From contig JAKUCV010006891.1 in assembly GCA_028386065.3 (NCBI GenBank), forward strand, positions 50,559 to 114,558: DNA of 64,000 nt, in the 5' to 3' direction. Positions 35,715-47,161 of the stretch are shown here, one piece after another. Source of the stretch: Turnera subulata. Its lineage: Eukaryota; Streptophyta; Magnoliopsida; Malpighiales; Passifloraceae. Each line of letters starts with the position of its first letter. The first letter of the stretch is position 1. A program made the position numbers and the translations under genes. The notes below the pieces were generated by a model, which searched no databases, was not told the origin of the DNA, and saw only the letters and a program-made list of their open reading frames with translations.

Positions 35715-37275
35715 TGTAACGCCCCGAATTTTCTGCATTTAATTTCTAGGGATCTCAGAATTTTTGAACTTTATTTCCCATTTTATCCTTGAGGAATTTC
35801 CGGGTTTTGGTCTTGAAAAAAAATAAATTATTTTCCTTGGATATATTAATTTTAAGTTGGTATTATTCCTTGTTCGGGTTTGTTGGAAATAAAATATGTC
35901 TCGGGGTGAAAAGCGGGGTTTGATGTAGTTGAAGCAAAACTACGTAGTTTTGAGTTAAAGAAAGGAAAAGAAGAGATAATGAAACCTAACCCTACTATTC
36001 ACGTGTTGACCAGGGGAGGAGTTGACCGCGCCTTAGACCAAAACGACGTCGTTTTGGGTCTAGGCCGGCAACCCTAACCCCTTTCTCTCTTTTCTTCTCC
36101 TCTCTCTTCCTTTCCTTTTCTCTTCCGCCGCCTCACCTCTCTCCCACGATTTTTCTTCCCCATGATTTCCTATCCCCTCTTCCGGTTCTTCCTCTCACTC
36201 CGGGATCGTGCTCACAATGGATAATGAAACCATTTTCGTCAAATCTCTCTTTCTTTTCTCTTTTTCTCTTCTGCCATCTTCCTCTCTTCCCCACGCCACG
36301 CCGCCTTCTGTTCTCCTCACTTTCCTCTGCTCGCCGCTGCAAGTCGAAGGAAGGAGGAGCTGCCGATGCCTCTACTTCTTCGGGTTTTGTTTGGTTGATG
36401 TTGTGTTGTCTGGTCGACTGAGGTTGCTACTGGCTGGGTTGATGCTGATTGTGGATGGAGGCGGGACGGGTGCGTGTATGGGTGGTGTTGGCCGAGAACG
36501 ATGTTGTTGGTGCAGGGAGGCGTAGTGGCAGTGACCTGACGGCTCGATTGTGGGTATTGGTTTGGATTCTGTACCTGTGCTGTTGTTTTGGTTATCGGTA
36601 AGTTTTCTGGCGACTTTGGCTTTTGAGATTCTTTTAATATCTTCTTGAATATGTGTGTTGGGGCTGAGTGACCGAGCTTGTCGCACACAGTAGAGGGCCC
36701 TAATAAAATGTTTAACTCTAATAATGATAAAGTATAACCATAATAAGATGTTTAACGAGCGATGATTTGAAGCCTGATGATAAATTGTGTTGTGTGTTGT
36801 GACTTGCTTGTGCACTGTGGTTGTTATTGCCTGATGCCGGTGTAATTGTGGTTGATTTGTATTTGTATACTATGGTTTATTTGTTTGCGGTGAGACAGTG
36901 GTTGTTATTGCCTGATGCCGGTGTAATTGTGGTTGATTTGTATTTGTATACTATGGTTTATTTGTTTGCGGTGAGACAGTGGTTGGTCTCACCCCCTTAC
37001 AGACTTTTACAGGTTAGCTGTTCGTTGAGCAGTGGTGCGTATCAACAGGTGGCGGTGTTTTCCTCCTCGGGTCGGATCCATAGGGTGCATTTCATTCTTT
37101 TTTGTTTATGTATGTCTTCCGCTGCATAATCGAATTGTATTATTTATTGTATGATATATTGCGTAATTAGATGATGATTATTTTGTTTGTATCGTATCCC
37201 GGGTAGAAAGGGCAATTTGGTCTTTCCGCATGTTTTAATTAATTTATTTATATATTTTGGGATACGGGCGTTTCA
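35715..37275 (+). repeat. 3' LTR of LARD-like copy 2, internally deleted
   Basis: Aligns with the 5' LTR, but at about 36671 it jumps from the equivalent of 31920 to the equivalent of 33655, a loss of about 1.7 kb. An 81-bp tandem duplication (36821-36901 and 36902-36982) is unique to this copy. Confidence 0.85.
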
Positions 37276-40118
37276 CTCAGGACAACTAAAAGGATGGTGG
37301 GAAAATTACTTATCACAAAATGACAGAGATACCACAATAAACGCAAAAAAATCTGCATCAATTAAAATAGAACAAAAACCAGGGGCAACCACTCGTGCAA
37401 CACCAATGGCCATAGAAGAAGAAAATGTTGTAGCCACACTAATATATGCAATAACCAAATCTTTTAGAAGACTCAAGAGAAAGGGCATCAGAAATTCTAG
37501 CAAACTTCACTTGTCCAAAATTACAAGACTTCAGATGGTACAACGACATGTTTTTAACCAAAGTCTTGATAAGAACAGATAGTCAAAAAGAATACTAGAA
37601 AGAGAGATTTTTAAAAGGACTCCCAAGATTATTTGCAGAAAAGGTAAAAAATAGGTTAAGAGATAAATACAGTGGAAGTATTCCTTATGATCAACTAACT
37701 TATGGAGATTTAATTAGTGAAATTAACAAAATAGGTTTAGAATTGTGTAATGATATGAAACTAAAATCAAAACTAAAGTAAGTACGATTGACAGGAAGAA
37801 AAGTGTTAGGATCTTTTTGTTGTCAATACGGAAACGAGAAATTAATATCACCTTCACAAAAGAAGCAATCTAAAACAATAAGAAGTTATCGGAACTACAG
37901 GAGTTAAAGGTAGAGACAAACAATACGAAAATAAACCAAGCAAATTTCAAACCCGCAAAAGCAAATATACAAGAGGGCGAATCGTCTGTTACAAATGTGG
38001 GCAAGTAGGACATTACAAAAGAAATTGCCCCATGGCTAAAAAAATTAGAGAATTAAAAATCGATGAAGAAACAAAACAAGTAATGTTAAATCTCCTATTA
38101 ACAGATGATAGTGACTTAGAAGATGAATCAGACGATGGATTATATCCCGAACAAGAAAGCACGGGTGACTCAGGAGAGGAAGAAACTAGCTCAGACAGTG
38201 ACGAAACAGGAGTATGCGCCAGCAAAAATAAAACAATAAATACCTTGGCATCAGAAAAGAATTTAATCCTAGATTTATTAACAAAAATAGAAGACCCTAA
38301 TGAACAAAGAGAGTACCTTATCAAATTTTAAAATTCTTTGATAGAAAAAAAAAAGCCAGAATACGAAAAACAGAAAGAGGCATACAGCATAGACCGAATC
38401 TTATTTAAAAAACCCAAAGAAGAAAAAATAACCACCATACAAGACCTACAAATAGAGATCAAACAAATAAAATAAGATATTAGGCAATTGCAAAATGACA
38501 ACGAGATAACGAAACTCAAGATAGAAGAAAAAGAGAAATTAACAAGTTTTACTTCAAATTTACCTAGTTCAAGCCAGATACAAAAGAAAGATGACAACCT
38601 GGAACAATTTATTAGCTCTATTTCAAGAATTAATTTTCAAAAAATGGTATGCAAACATAACTGTAGTTATCAAAGACCACACTATTAGGGTCAAAGCTTT
38701 AATAGATTCAGATGCCGATCAAAATTGTATTCAAGAAGGACTCGTACCCACTAAATATTTCGAAAAGACCGCAAAGAGACTTTACACAGCCAATAACGAA
38801 AGACTACGAATCAATTATAAGTTATCTAAAGCACATATATGCAACCAGGGCATCTGTTTTCCAAATATCTTTTTGTTAATTAGAGATCTGAGTCAATCAG
38901 TAATCCTAGGAACCCCCTTCTTAATGCAAATATATCCATTTACAGTATCAGCAAAATGAATTACCACGACAATACTAAATAAAGAAGTAACATTTGAATT
39001 TACAAATCATATTAAGGACAAAGAAGTTAGCCTTATTAAAAATCAAATAAGCGAGCTTTTATTAATTCAGAAAAGAAAGCATTTACATTCATTAACACAG
39101 GAAGTCAATTACAAAAGGATAGAGCAAGAAATAGAAACCCTAGGAACTCAGAAGCAAATTAAGGAGCTAGAAGAAATATTTCAACAAGAAGTTTGTGCCA
39201 CTATACCTAATGCATTTTGGAATAGAAAACAACATGTGGTAACATTACCCTACGAAAAAGATAATATACCTACCAAAGCAAGACCTATCCAAGTGAATAA
39301 GGAGTTATTAGAATATTGTAAAAAGGAAATACAAGAACTTTTAGATAAAGGCTTAATAAGACCTAGCAAATCACCCTGGTCGTGCGCAACATTTTATGTA
39401 CAAAAAACAAGCGGAAATAGAAAGAGGAGCACCGAGGTTAGTCATAAACTACAAGCCTTTGAATAAAGCACTGCAATGGATAAGGTATCCTATGCCTAAC
39501 AAAAGAGACCTCATTAAAAGATTAAGTGGTGCAATGATATTTTCTAAGTTTGATTTAAAATCAGGACATTGGCAAATACAAATTCATGAAGAGGATAAAT
39601 ACAAGACAACTTTTACACTCCATTTGGACATTATGAGTGGAATGTGATGCCTTTTGGCCTAAAAAATGCGCCATCAGAATTTCAAAATATATTAAATGAC
39701 ATATTAAACCCACATTCAAAATTTACTATAGTTTACATTGATGATGTGTTGGTATTTTCAAGAACACTGGCAGAACACTTCAAACATTTAAATAAATTTT
39801 GAACATTATTAAGCAAAATGGACTGGTAATCTCAGCTGCAAAAATGAAACTCGTACAGGCAAAAATAAGATTTTTAGGATTCAATATCTACCAAGGCACT
39901 ATTACTCCAATAAGTAGAAGTATTGAATTTGCGGATAAATTTTCAAATTAAATAAAAGATAAAAAGCAACTACAAAGATTTTTAGGATGCCTTAATTATG
40001 TAGCCGACTTTATTCCCCATTTGCGAACCATATGTGCCCCCTTATATAAAAGGTTACGAAAAGAAGTACCAGAATGGACAAATGAAATGACGGCAACAAT
40101 AAAATTACTAAAGCAAAA
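37276..40118 (+). pseudogene. Viral ORF1, middle part: coat protein, CCHC knuckle, aspartic protease, reverse transcriptase (right-reading arm)
   Basis: Continues the polyprotein. The coat-protein core opens with SGQLKGWWENYLSQNDRDT (37280 on). A CCHC knuckle, CYKCGQVGHYKRNC, sits near 37985-38030, followed by an acidic stretch. The protease lies at about 38650-38960 with LIDSDADQNC in place of the usual D-S/T-G triad. RT runs from about 39240 to 39830: KARPIQVNKELLEYC, IFSKFDLKSGHWQI, WNVMPFGLKNAPSEFQ and the catalytic YIDDVLVF near 39740. Caulimovirids use this RT to copy pregenomic RNA to DNA in the cytoplasm. Many stops and shifts are present, including one inside the RT palm and one after YIDD that is shared with the other arm. 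The segment ends in an LTR insertion with duplication CAAAA. Confidence 0.88.
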
Positions 40119-42934
40119 TGTAACAGCCCGGGTAAAATTTATGTTTTTACCGGAACTGAAAAAAAAAAAAAGAAATTCTGTATAATAATTTATCATATGG
40201 AAATAAACTTTGGTAATATTCCATAGTAAACCAAGCAACGAAATCCGATTCCGAGTTTCACTCCATATCCCGGATATTTTCGCGGAATTTCCGTGACGAG
40301 TTGGAATTTCTGAGTTAGGAAATGACGATTATACCCTTAAGTTCGTTAGGAAATCAAAGGAAGTTGGAGGGGCACAATAGACCTTTTGCTGGATCAAATT
40401 ATTTCTTTTATTTAGTTGTGAGTGTGCACTATCACAGCTCCAATATCCACAAGTGGAGCACTACAACACTTTTTTTTATTATCCCCTAACCTCCACCATG
40501 TTCTGCTCATTCTTTTCCTGTTATAAGAAAAAACTACAAACTGAAACCAAACACGCTAGACACACACCTTCTACCCATTCTCCTCCTCTGCACAAAATCC
40601 CTGCCCAGAAGTTAATTACAGTACAAAGATACTAGTTATACATAAACATAAAAGAAAAAAAAAACAAACAACAATAAACACCTAACACACCAACTGCCGC
40701 CACCTCTCCACCGACGCCTCCACCGCCGACACCATCCACCCCCCCAGCTCACGGCCGCGACGCGCCGCCCTCCCGCAGACGACCTTTCCTTCTCCTCCTC
40801 CCACTATCGCTGCACAGCTGCCGTCCTGAGGAGCCGTCGACGCCGCCTGCATCGCGCGACCCGAGCGCTTCTCCTTCCTCCCTTCGTCCTGCCTCTCACC
40901 GGTCGACAGCCGCCACGCCTACAGCGCCGTCCCCACGCCTCGCTCCTGCCGCCCGTGCCGCCGTTGCCGCCACCTGCAGTAAGGTGAGCCCGAGGTAAAT
41001 GGTGACCGGGTGTGTAGAGTCTGGGTCGCGGGTGACCCGGTGTGGATGGGTATGGGTTGTGGGTTTGTGGGTTGTGTGTGAGTGGGCTTGGCTTTGGTTT
41101 GGGCTAGTTAGAATAGGATTGGGCCGTGAGTTAAGTGGCTGGGCTGTTAGTTAGTGGGTTAGGACTTGGGCTTTGGGTTTTAGTTTTGGGCTTAGGGTGA
41201 GATGGGCTAGGATGGTTGGGTGTAGGCTTTAGGCTTTGGACTTGGACCTTGGCCCAGTCCGAAATTAAAAAAAAAAAAGAGGAATAAATCTGAAAGAAAA
41301 AGAAAAATAATAACTTTAGGAAAATAAAAGTAATTTGTGGAAATAATATTTTGAGGCATAATTTGGGAGAAATAATATTCTGGAGATATAATTTTAGGGA
41401 AAGTATATGTAAATGGTGTATAATAACTACTTTGAGAAATATTTGGGAAGGGTATATGGAAAACGTAATTTCTAGGAAAATTCAAATAAAAAAAAATAAT
41501 AATAATATATTTGTGAAAAGAAGTAAGTGATTATCATGACATATTATTTTCAAGGAGACTAGGAAAATAAAAAGAAAAGAGAGAAGAAGAGAAAGGAAAT
41601 TATTATACTTATTCTAGGAAAGAATACATGTACCGTAAAGTATTTTGGGAGTATAAGCGTACGTAAATTTTCAGAAAAATATGTTATAGTAATCACATTT
41701 CTGGAAAGGAAAATAAATGGTGAATGATGATGATAACGGGAACTCACCGGGACGTAGACGAACCAGTTTAGAATTTATTTTTACAGTACTGCATCATTCG
41801 CATTTATGTGCATCTTATGTGAGTATATGCTATTGTTTGCTATTTAGGAGCTGATAACGAACAGTATCCCGAGGAACCGGAGCCGGGACAATTTGAGGAC
41901 TTCCAGGAGTAGGGAAATCGGCTAAGGTGAGGATGGATAACCTTTGATATGTTGCGCATGATGCTGTGTTTGTTTTTCTGTGGTTATTTTGCCTGATTGC
42001 ACTGCTGAGCCAACTGAGTTTGATTGTGGTATTATTGCTGTAGTTGTTGAGTTGTTGATTGTGGATATACTAGATACACACTGTTGGATAATTGACTGCC
42101 GTGATTATTGCTGTTGAATGATAAGATAATTGGATAATTGGAAATTGTGTTGACGACTTTAATGTCACGTGGAAAGTAGTGGTCTGACTCGATGGGTAAA
42201 AACTGTTTCGTGGTGGCCTTGACCTGGGTTCTTGTGATAAGCATGTCTATGCTTGGGATGTCTATCCCGTGATTATTTTTGGGATGTCTATCCCTGGGTT
42301 CGTATTTTTGGGATGTCGATCCCTGGGCTCTCTTGGATTTGGTCTGGCACCCGAAATATGTTGATATCCAGGTCTAACCCCTAGCTTGTCCAGTGACGGG
42401 GCCCGAAAGATAAAATTGGAATTAAAAGTAATTATTCTTTTGGTCTTGGCTCAGTTATATTCTGATTGTTTCACTGTTATGCCTTTTGCTGGAAATTTTT
42501 GTTTCGAAAGTATTGTGTTGCATGCATATTACTGTTTATCCTTCGTCGGTGAGCACTTCGGACTCACCCCTCGCCTGCGGGGTTTCATCCCGTAGGATGA
42601 GTTATTCGTAGTACAGGTACGTGGTTCGGCCAGCTACTGTTTCTACTCCACCAGACCCCGGATCCATACCTCCGCTGCATCTCATTCTAAGTCTTCCGCT
42701 GCTGATATTTTATTTACAGCTGTATCATGTATTATATGTTTTGCGATATCACGTATTGTATGTTTCTGCTATTGCTGTTGTGGTTTGAATAATGGTCCCC
42801 GGGATCGGGTGACGGATGTTATATTTGAGATTGCTTGTATTGTATTCTGTAATGTATGTACTGTCTGCTACTGTAATAAGAACAGTTCTGGCATGTGTTT
42901 ACTGTACACGGTAAATACGGGTCGGGGCGTTTCA
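40119..42934 (+). mobile_element. Solo LTR of a gypsy-like family (TGTAACAGCCC type), copy A
   Basis: 2.8-kb LTR with ends TGTAACAGCCCGGG...GGGGCGTTTCA and the 5-bp duplication CAAAA at 40114-40118 and 42935-42939. There is no internal region or second LTR, so it is the residue of LTR-LTR recombination. It contains a GC-rich block (about 40680-40990) and three hairpin motifs GGGATGTC(T/G)ATCCC (42255-42325). It splits the viral RT/RNase H region. Confidence 0.9.
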
Positions 42935-43381
42935 CAAAAGGTAAAAGTACTACCCTGCTTGGGAATACCGCAAGAAGATGCACCTTTAATAGTAGAAACC
43001 GATGCCTCTAACAAATGATATGGAGGAATATTAAATCAAAAAATAAATCATCAAGAACAGTTAGTTCGCTATCATTCGGGGGTATGGATAAGTTCACAAC
43101 AAAATTACTCTACTATTAAAAAGGAAATATTAGCCATAGTACTCTATCTCAACGCTTTTCAAGACGATTTATTTAATCAGCAGTTTTTACTAAAAGTAGA
43201 TTCCCAGTCAGCAAAATTTGTATTGGAAAAAGATGTCAAAAATTTAGTATCAAAACATATATTCGCAAGATGGCAAGCTTTGTTATCTAATTTTGACTTT
43301 GTTATTGAATATATTAAAGGAGAATCTAACAATTTGCCTGACTTTCTGTCTTGTGAATTCTTACAGGGTAAGCAACTATGA
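42935..43381 (+). pseudogene. Viral ORF1, 3' end: RNase H (right-reading arm)
   Basis: C-terminus of the polyprotein. It contains IVETDAS (first catalytic Asp), an early stop just after at about 43018, then ILAIVLYLNAFQDDL and a final NLPDFLSCEFLQG. RNase H removes the RNA template during reverse transcription. The last codons read CAA CTA TGA, and the stop overlaps the next start as ATGA at 43378-43381. Confidence 0.85.
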
Positions 43382-45032
43382 GTAACCAACAGCCCCTACT
43401 AAATTATGAAGTGCTAAACATAGAAAAGGCAATACAAAGATTAAGTTGTATAGACTTCTCGGATAAGAGGGCAATAGAATGTTTGAGAAAAGAAAGAAGA
43501 AGTAAGATATAGAATAGAATATATAGAATAGTGCCAACTGCAAATGTTAAATATTGGGCTCGGTATTATAAGACAACAGAAGAAGTAGTCAGAATAGCTA
43601 TGAAAGAAGGACCACATGATGGATGGGTTTAAGATGAATTAAAAATAGTTTTACATAGTTTTCCAGTAATAACAGGATAAATTGCAGGATGATTAAAAAG
43701 AAGACACTCTTCGGAGGGGGAAAAAAGGATGAGACCAGCAATCAAGAGGAGGCAAAAAGAGCAATAAATTCAACAAATTTTCCTTCAATAACTGCAGCAA
43801 ATTCCTATAATTCAGCAACCAAAGCAATAAACACCCCCCTTATTACTCCAGCAAATATTTCTGCAGGCAAACTATTCTTAGGTTCACCTCAAGAATCCCA
43901 AATTATGCCTCGGCATTAACAAATTCAACACCAGCAGCCCCACCAACACCACAAAAATCGACAATGAGACCATTATCTCCCATAACCCATCCTAGGGCTC
44001 CAACAACCATTACAACCAGATCTTATTCGGCAGATAATACCTACCTTTCACAGCAACAGCATTATGTCAACACCACCGTTATCCCTATTTTTCCCTTAGA
44101 GACCGAAATTATGGGAGCGAACATTCAAAATACCTTGCAAAAGATCTTTCCAAAAAACTTTTACTTCTTCCAAGAAACCCCACTAAAAATGAGAGAATAT
44201 TATGAGAGAATCCTAAGAGATACTGGATCAGCAATTATCGAGCATACATACAATAAAAGTCAAGATTTGATCGCCTATTCAAAAGTAAAAATCCTGAGAG
44301 TAATGACCTACTCCAACTGGAATCAACATCCATGCACACCAAAAGAATTTTCGGCATTAAACATGAGTGGAATGAGAAGTTATAATTATTATGATTATCA
44401 AAAGGCATGGAAGCAAGTTTTCTGGTATCGTCCCAACATTCACTCATGGTTTGTGTTCTTCACAAGAACTTGCGATCAAAGGATTTTTCCGCAATGGTTC
44501 ATGAACTGGTTTCAACAAATCAAGCCCACTGAAGCAATTTTTCCCACAGAAATTAACGAGGGATTCAAAGTATTTCAAGAAAACGTGTCTTATGAAGGAG
44601 TGACCCCTGATCCTATGTTACAATTTATTTTAGCATTTGGATTTTCTTGGATTGTCAACTGGGATTTGCAATATGCTATGAAGGAAAGTAGACCTTATTT
44701 TCTCAATAGAATCATCAAAATCAAATGGTGGCCAAAATTCGAAATTAACCGCGCCTGCAAACAAACAGTCATTAGATGGATCAATAATGAAGATGTCGAA
44801 ATCGAAGCAAATCAAATGACAACATCCCCAGCACAATCAGAGCAGGATATAGAATTCTTAACCCTCAAAAGTCAAGCAATAGTGGCACTACCTGCGGCAA
44901 AAAAATGCTAAGGAATGTCAAGAACGCTTAAAGGAATTTGGAAGCCATTTATCCACTGAAGATGAAGTGGAAGACCCCTACTACCAGAATGAAGACCCTG
45001 ACTACGGCATAGCATTAGATTCCCTATACTAA
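43378..45032 (+). pseudogene. Viral downstream ORF cluster (right-reading arm), deleted copy
   Basis: Begins MSNQQPLLNYEVLNIEKAIQ, overlapping the ORF1 stop. Soon after, at about 43490-43520, roughly 400 bp present in the other arm are missing, fusing the first small ORF to the tail of the second. The third, largest ORF starts at 43689 (MIKKKTLFGGG), shifts frame, runs open from 43964 to 44911, and after one more shift ends at 45032 with DYGIALDSLY. It is rich in aromatic residues (FPKNFYFF, YYDYQKAWKQVFWYRPN, HSWFVFFTRTCDQRIFPQWF). I recognise no functional domain. Florendoviruses are reported to have a downstream ORF of unknown function, and this may be that protein. Confidence 0.75.
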
Positions 45033-45056
45033 GCAAGAAAAGCCGAGAGAAGGCAA

Positions 45057-45118
45057 CACTTGTACAACTGAATTGTAATACCTGTATAATATTTCAAAGT
45101 CCAGCATGTATTACGTTT
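45057..45118. other. Centre of the viral inverted repeat
   Basis: The two viral arms meet tail to tail. GCCGAGAG...AGGCAA at left (45041-45057) is answered by TTTGCCTTCCCTCTCGGC at right (45116-45134). About 60 bases between them have no inverted partner. They include a TATAATATT-like stretch and would be the loop of any hairpin transcript. Confidence 0.9.
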
Positions 45119-45142
45119 GCCTTCCCTCTCGGCTTTTCTTGC

Positions 45143-46485
45143 TTAGTATAGGGAATCTAATGCTATGCCGTAGTCAGGGTCTTCATTCTGGTAGTAAGGG
45201 TCTTCCACTTCATCTTCAGTGGATAAATGGCTTCCAAATTCCTTTAAGCGTTCTTGACATTCCTTTGCATTTTTTGCCGCAGCTAGTGCCGCCTTTGCTC
45301 GACTTTTGAAGGTTAAGAATTCTGTATCCTACTCTGACTGTGCTGGGAATGTTGTCATTTGATTTGCTTTGATTTCGACATCTTCATTGTTGATCCATCT
45401 AATGACTGTTTGTTTGCAGGCGCGGTTAATTTCGAATTTTGGCCACCATGATTTTGATGATTCTATTGAGAAAATAAGTTCTTCCTTCCTTCATAGCATA
45501 TTGCAAATCCCAGCTGACAATCCAAGATAATCCAAATGCTAAAATAAATTGTAACATAGGATCAAGGGTCCACTCCTTCATAAGACACGTTATCTTGAAA
45601 TACTTTGAATCCCTCGTTAATTTCTGTGGGAAAAATTGCTTCAGTGGGCTTGATTTGTTGAAACCAGTTCATGAACCACTGCGGAAAAATCCTTTGATCG
45701 CAAGTTCTTGTAAAGAACACAAACCATGAGTGAATGTTGAGACGATACCAAAAAACTTGCTTCCATGCCTTTTGATAATCATAACAATTATAACTTCTCA
45801 TTCCGCTCATGTTTAATGCCGAAAATTCTTTTGGTGTGCATGGATGCTGATTCCAGTCGGAGTAGGTCATTAATCTCAGGATTTTTATTTTTGAATAGGC
45901 GATCAAATCTTGACTTTTATTGTATGTATGCTTGATAATTGCTGATCCAGTATCTCTTAGGATTCTCTCATAATATTCTCTCGTTTTTAGTGGGGTTTCT
46001 GGGAAGAAGTAAAAGTTTTTTGGAAAGATCTTTTGCAAGGTGTCTTGAATGTTTGCTCTCATAATTTCGGTCTCTAAGGGAAAAATAGGGATAACGGTGG
46101 TGTTGACATAATGCTGTTGTTGTGAGAGGTAGGTATTATCTGCCGAATAAGTTCTGGTTGTAATGGTTGTTGGGGCCCTAGGATGGGTTATGGGAGATAA
46201 TAGTCTCATTGTCGATTTTTGTGGTGTTGGTGGGGCTGCTGGTGTTGAATTTGTTAATACCGAGGCAAAATTTGGGATTCTTGAGGGTGAACCTAAGAAT
46301 AGTTTGCCTGCAGAAATATTTGCTGGAGTAATAAGGGGGGTATTTATTGCCTTGGTTGCTGAACTATAGGAATTTGTTGCAGTTATTGCCGGGAAATTTG
46401 CTGAATTTATTGCTCTTTTTGCCTCCTCTTGATTGCTAGTCTCATTCTTTTTTCCCCCTCCGAAGAGTGTCTTCTTTTTAATCAT
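45143..46485 (-). pseudogene. Viral third downstream ORF (left-reading arm), best-preserved copy
   Basis: Starts MIKKKTLFGGGKKNE at 46485 and runs 307 codons to 45562, where a single-base change of frame ends it. The homologous tail continues to the stop at 45143-45145. An N-terminal basic and Ala/Thr/Pro-rich region (about 130 residues) precedes an aromatic-rich core (MNWFQQIKPTEAIFP, FNEGF-type turns, Trp-rich patches). Function is unknown. Lacking signal peptide and membrane segments, it looks like a soluble structural or silencing-related protein, but that is a guess. It is the more intact of two copies. Confidence 0.72.
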
Positions 46486-46607
46486 CCTGTAATTTATCCT
46501 GTTAGTACTGAAAAACTATGTAAAACTCTTTTTAATTCATCTTGAACCCATCTATCATGTGGTCTTTCTTTTATTGCTATTCTGACTACTTCTTCTGTTG
46601 TCATATA

Positions 46608-46892
46608 CTACCGAGCCCAACATTTAACATTTGCAGTTTGCACTATTCTATATATTACTTCATTGCTTGATACGAGGTGCATAATTTTCTTGGTTATGGT
46701 GACGCTTCTTCCTGCTCGGTAGATTTTGGCAGGGGATAAAGGAAGTGTATAATAAGTTGCTACTTCCAAAATTCCCGGGACTACTTTTGTGAACTCTATT
46801 ATATCTCTTATATTATATTTTTCTTGTGTGGGATGCCTACAAGGTAAATAGCCACTTTCAAGTCCTTGCTGAAATTCTCCCTCTGTAATCAT
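46608..46892 (-). pseudogene. Viral second downstream ORF (left-reading arm)
   Basis: Starts MITEGEFQQGLESGYLPCRH at 46892. Its ATG shares one base with the TAA of the preceding ORF (TAATG), another sign of coupled translation. It runs 94 codons to a stop at 46608; beyond this the frame looks viral for about 35 more codons (TTEEVVRIAIKERPHDRW) before the next ORF. No domain is recognised. Most of this ORF is deleted from the right-reading arm. Confidence 0.6.
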
Positions 46893-47161
46893 TATAGTAA
46901 CTTGTTTAATGATTCTATCATAGACATGAAAAATTGCTCCTTTTTATAATATTCTTGACAATTGCAAATTTCTAAATCTAATTCATCTCCGATTTCATGT
47001 GCATCTTCATGCTGAGTATGATTTTGATTGATTGCTTCTAAGATCTCTTTTCTCAAACATTCTATTGCCCTCTTATCCGAGAAGTCTATACAACTTAATC
47101 TTTGTATTGCCTTTTCTATGTCTAGCACTTCATAATTTAGTAGGAGCTGTTGGTTACTCAT
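46892..47161 (-). CDS. Viral first downstream small ORF (left-reading arm)
   Basis: An 89-codon open frame, MSNQQLLLNYEVLDIEKAIQ. Its start overlaps the ORF1 stop as ATGA at 47158-47161 and its stop overlaps the next start. It is predicted helical and acidic. Unlike its neighbours it has no internal lesion. Size and position recall the small proteins of other caulimovirids, but I see no homology that gives a function. Confidence 0.6.
   Translation of the reverse strand: MSNQQLLLNYEVLDIEKAIQRLSCIDFSDKRAIECLRKEILEAINQNHTQHEDAHEIGDELDLEICNCQEYYKKEQFFMSMIESLNKLL

Larger units (their letters stand above)
30964..37275 (+). mobile_element. LARD-like LTR retrotransposon, copy 2
   Basis: Same family as 22982-30864 but in the opposite orientation. 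Target duplication CTCAG lies at 30959-30963 and 37276-37280. The 5' LTR is 30964-34180 and the 3' LTR 35715-37275; the latter lost about 1.7 kb. The internal region 34181-35714 is non-coding. It begins with GTTGGTAGCGGAACAGG (primer-binding site position) and ends with ACGAAATTTTGTTAAGTGGG, as in copy 1. Confidence 0.9.

Noticed and set aside
40680..40990. GC-rich block as a possible host exon
   Set aside because: It lies inside a solo LTR with a clean target duplication, has no long open frame, and an analogous block occurs at the same position in the second solo LTR.
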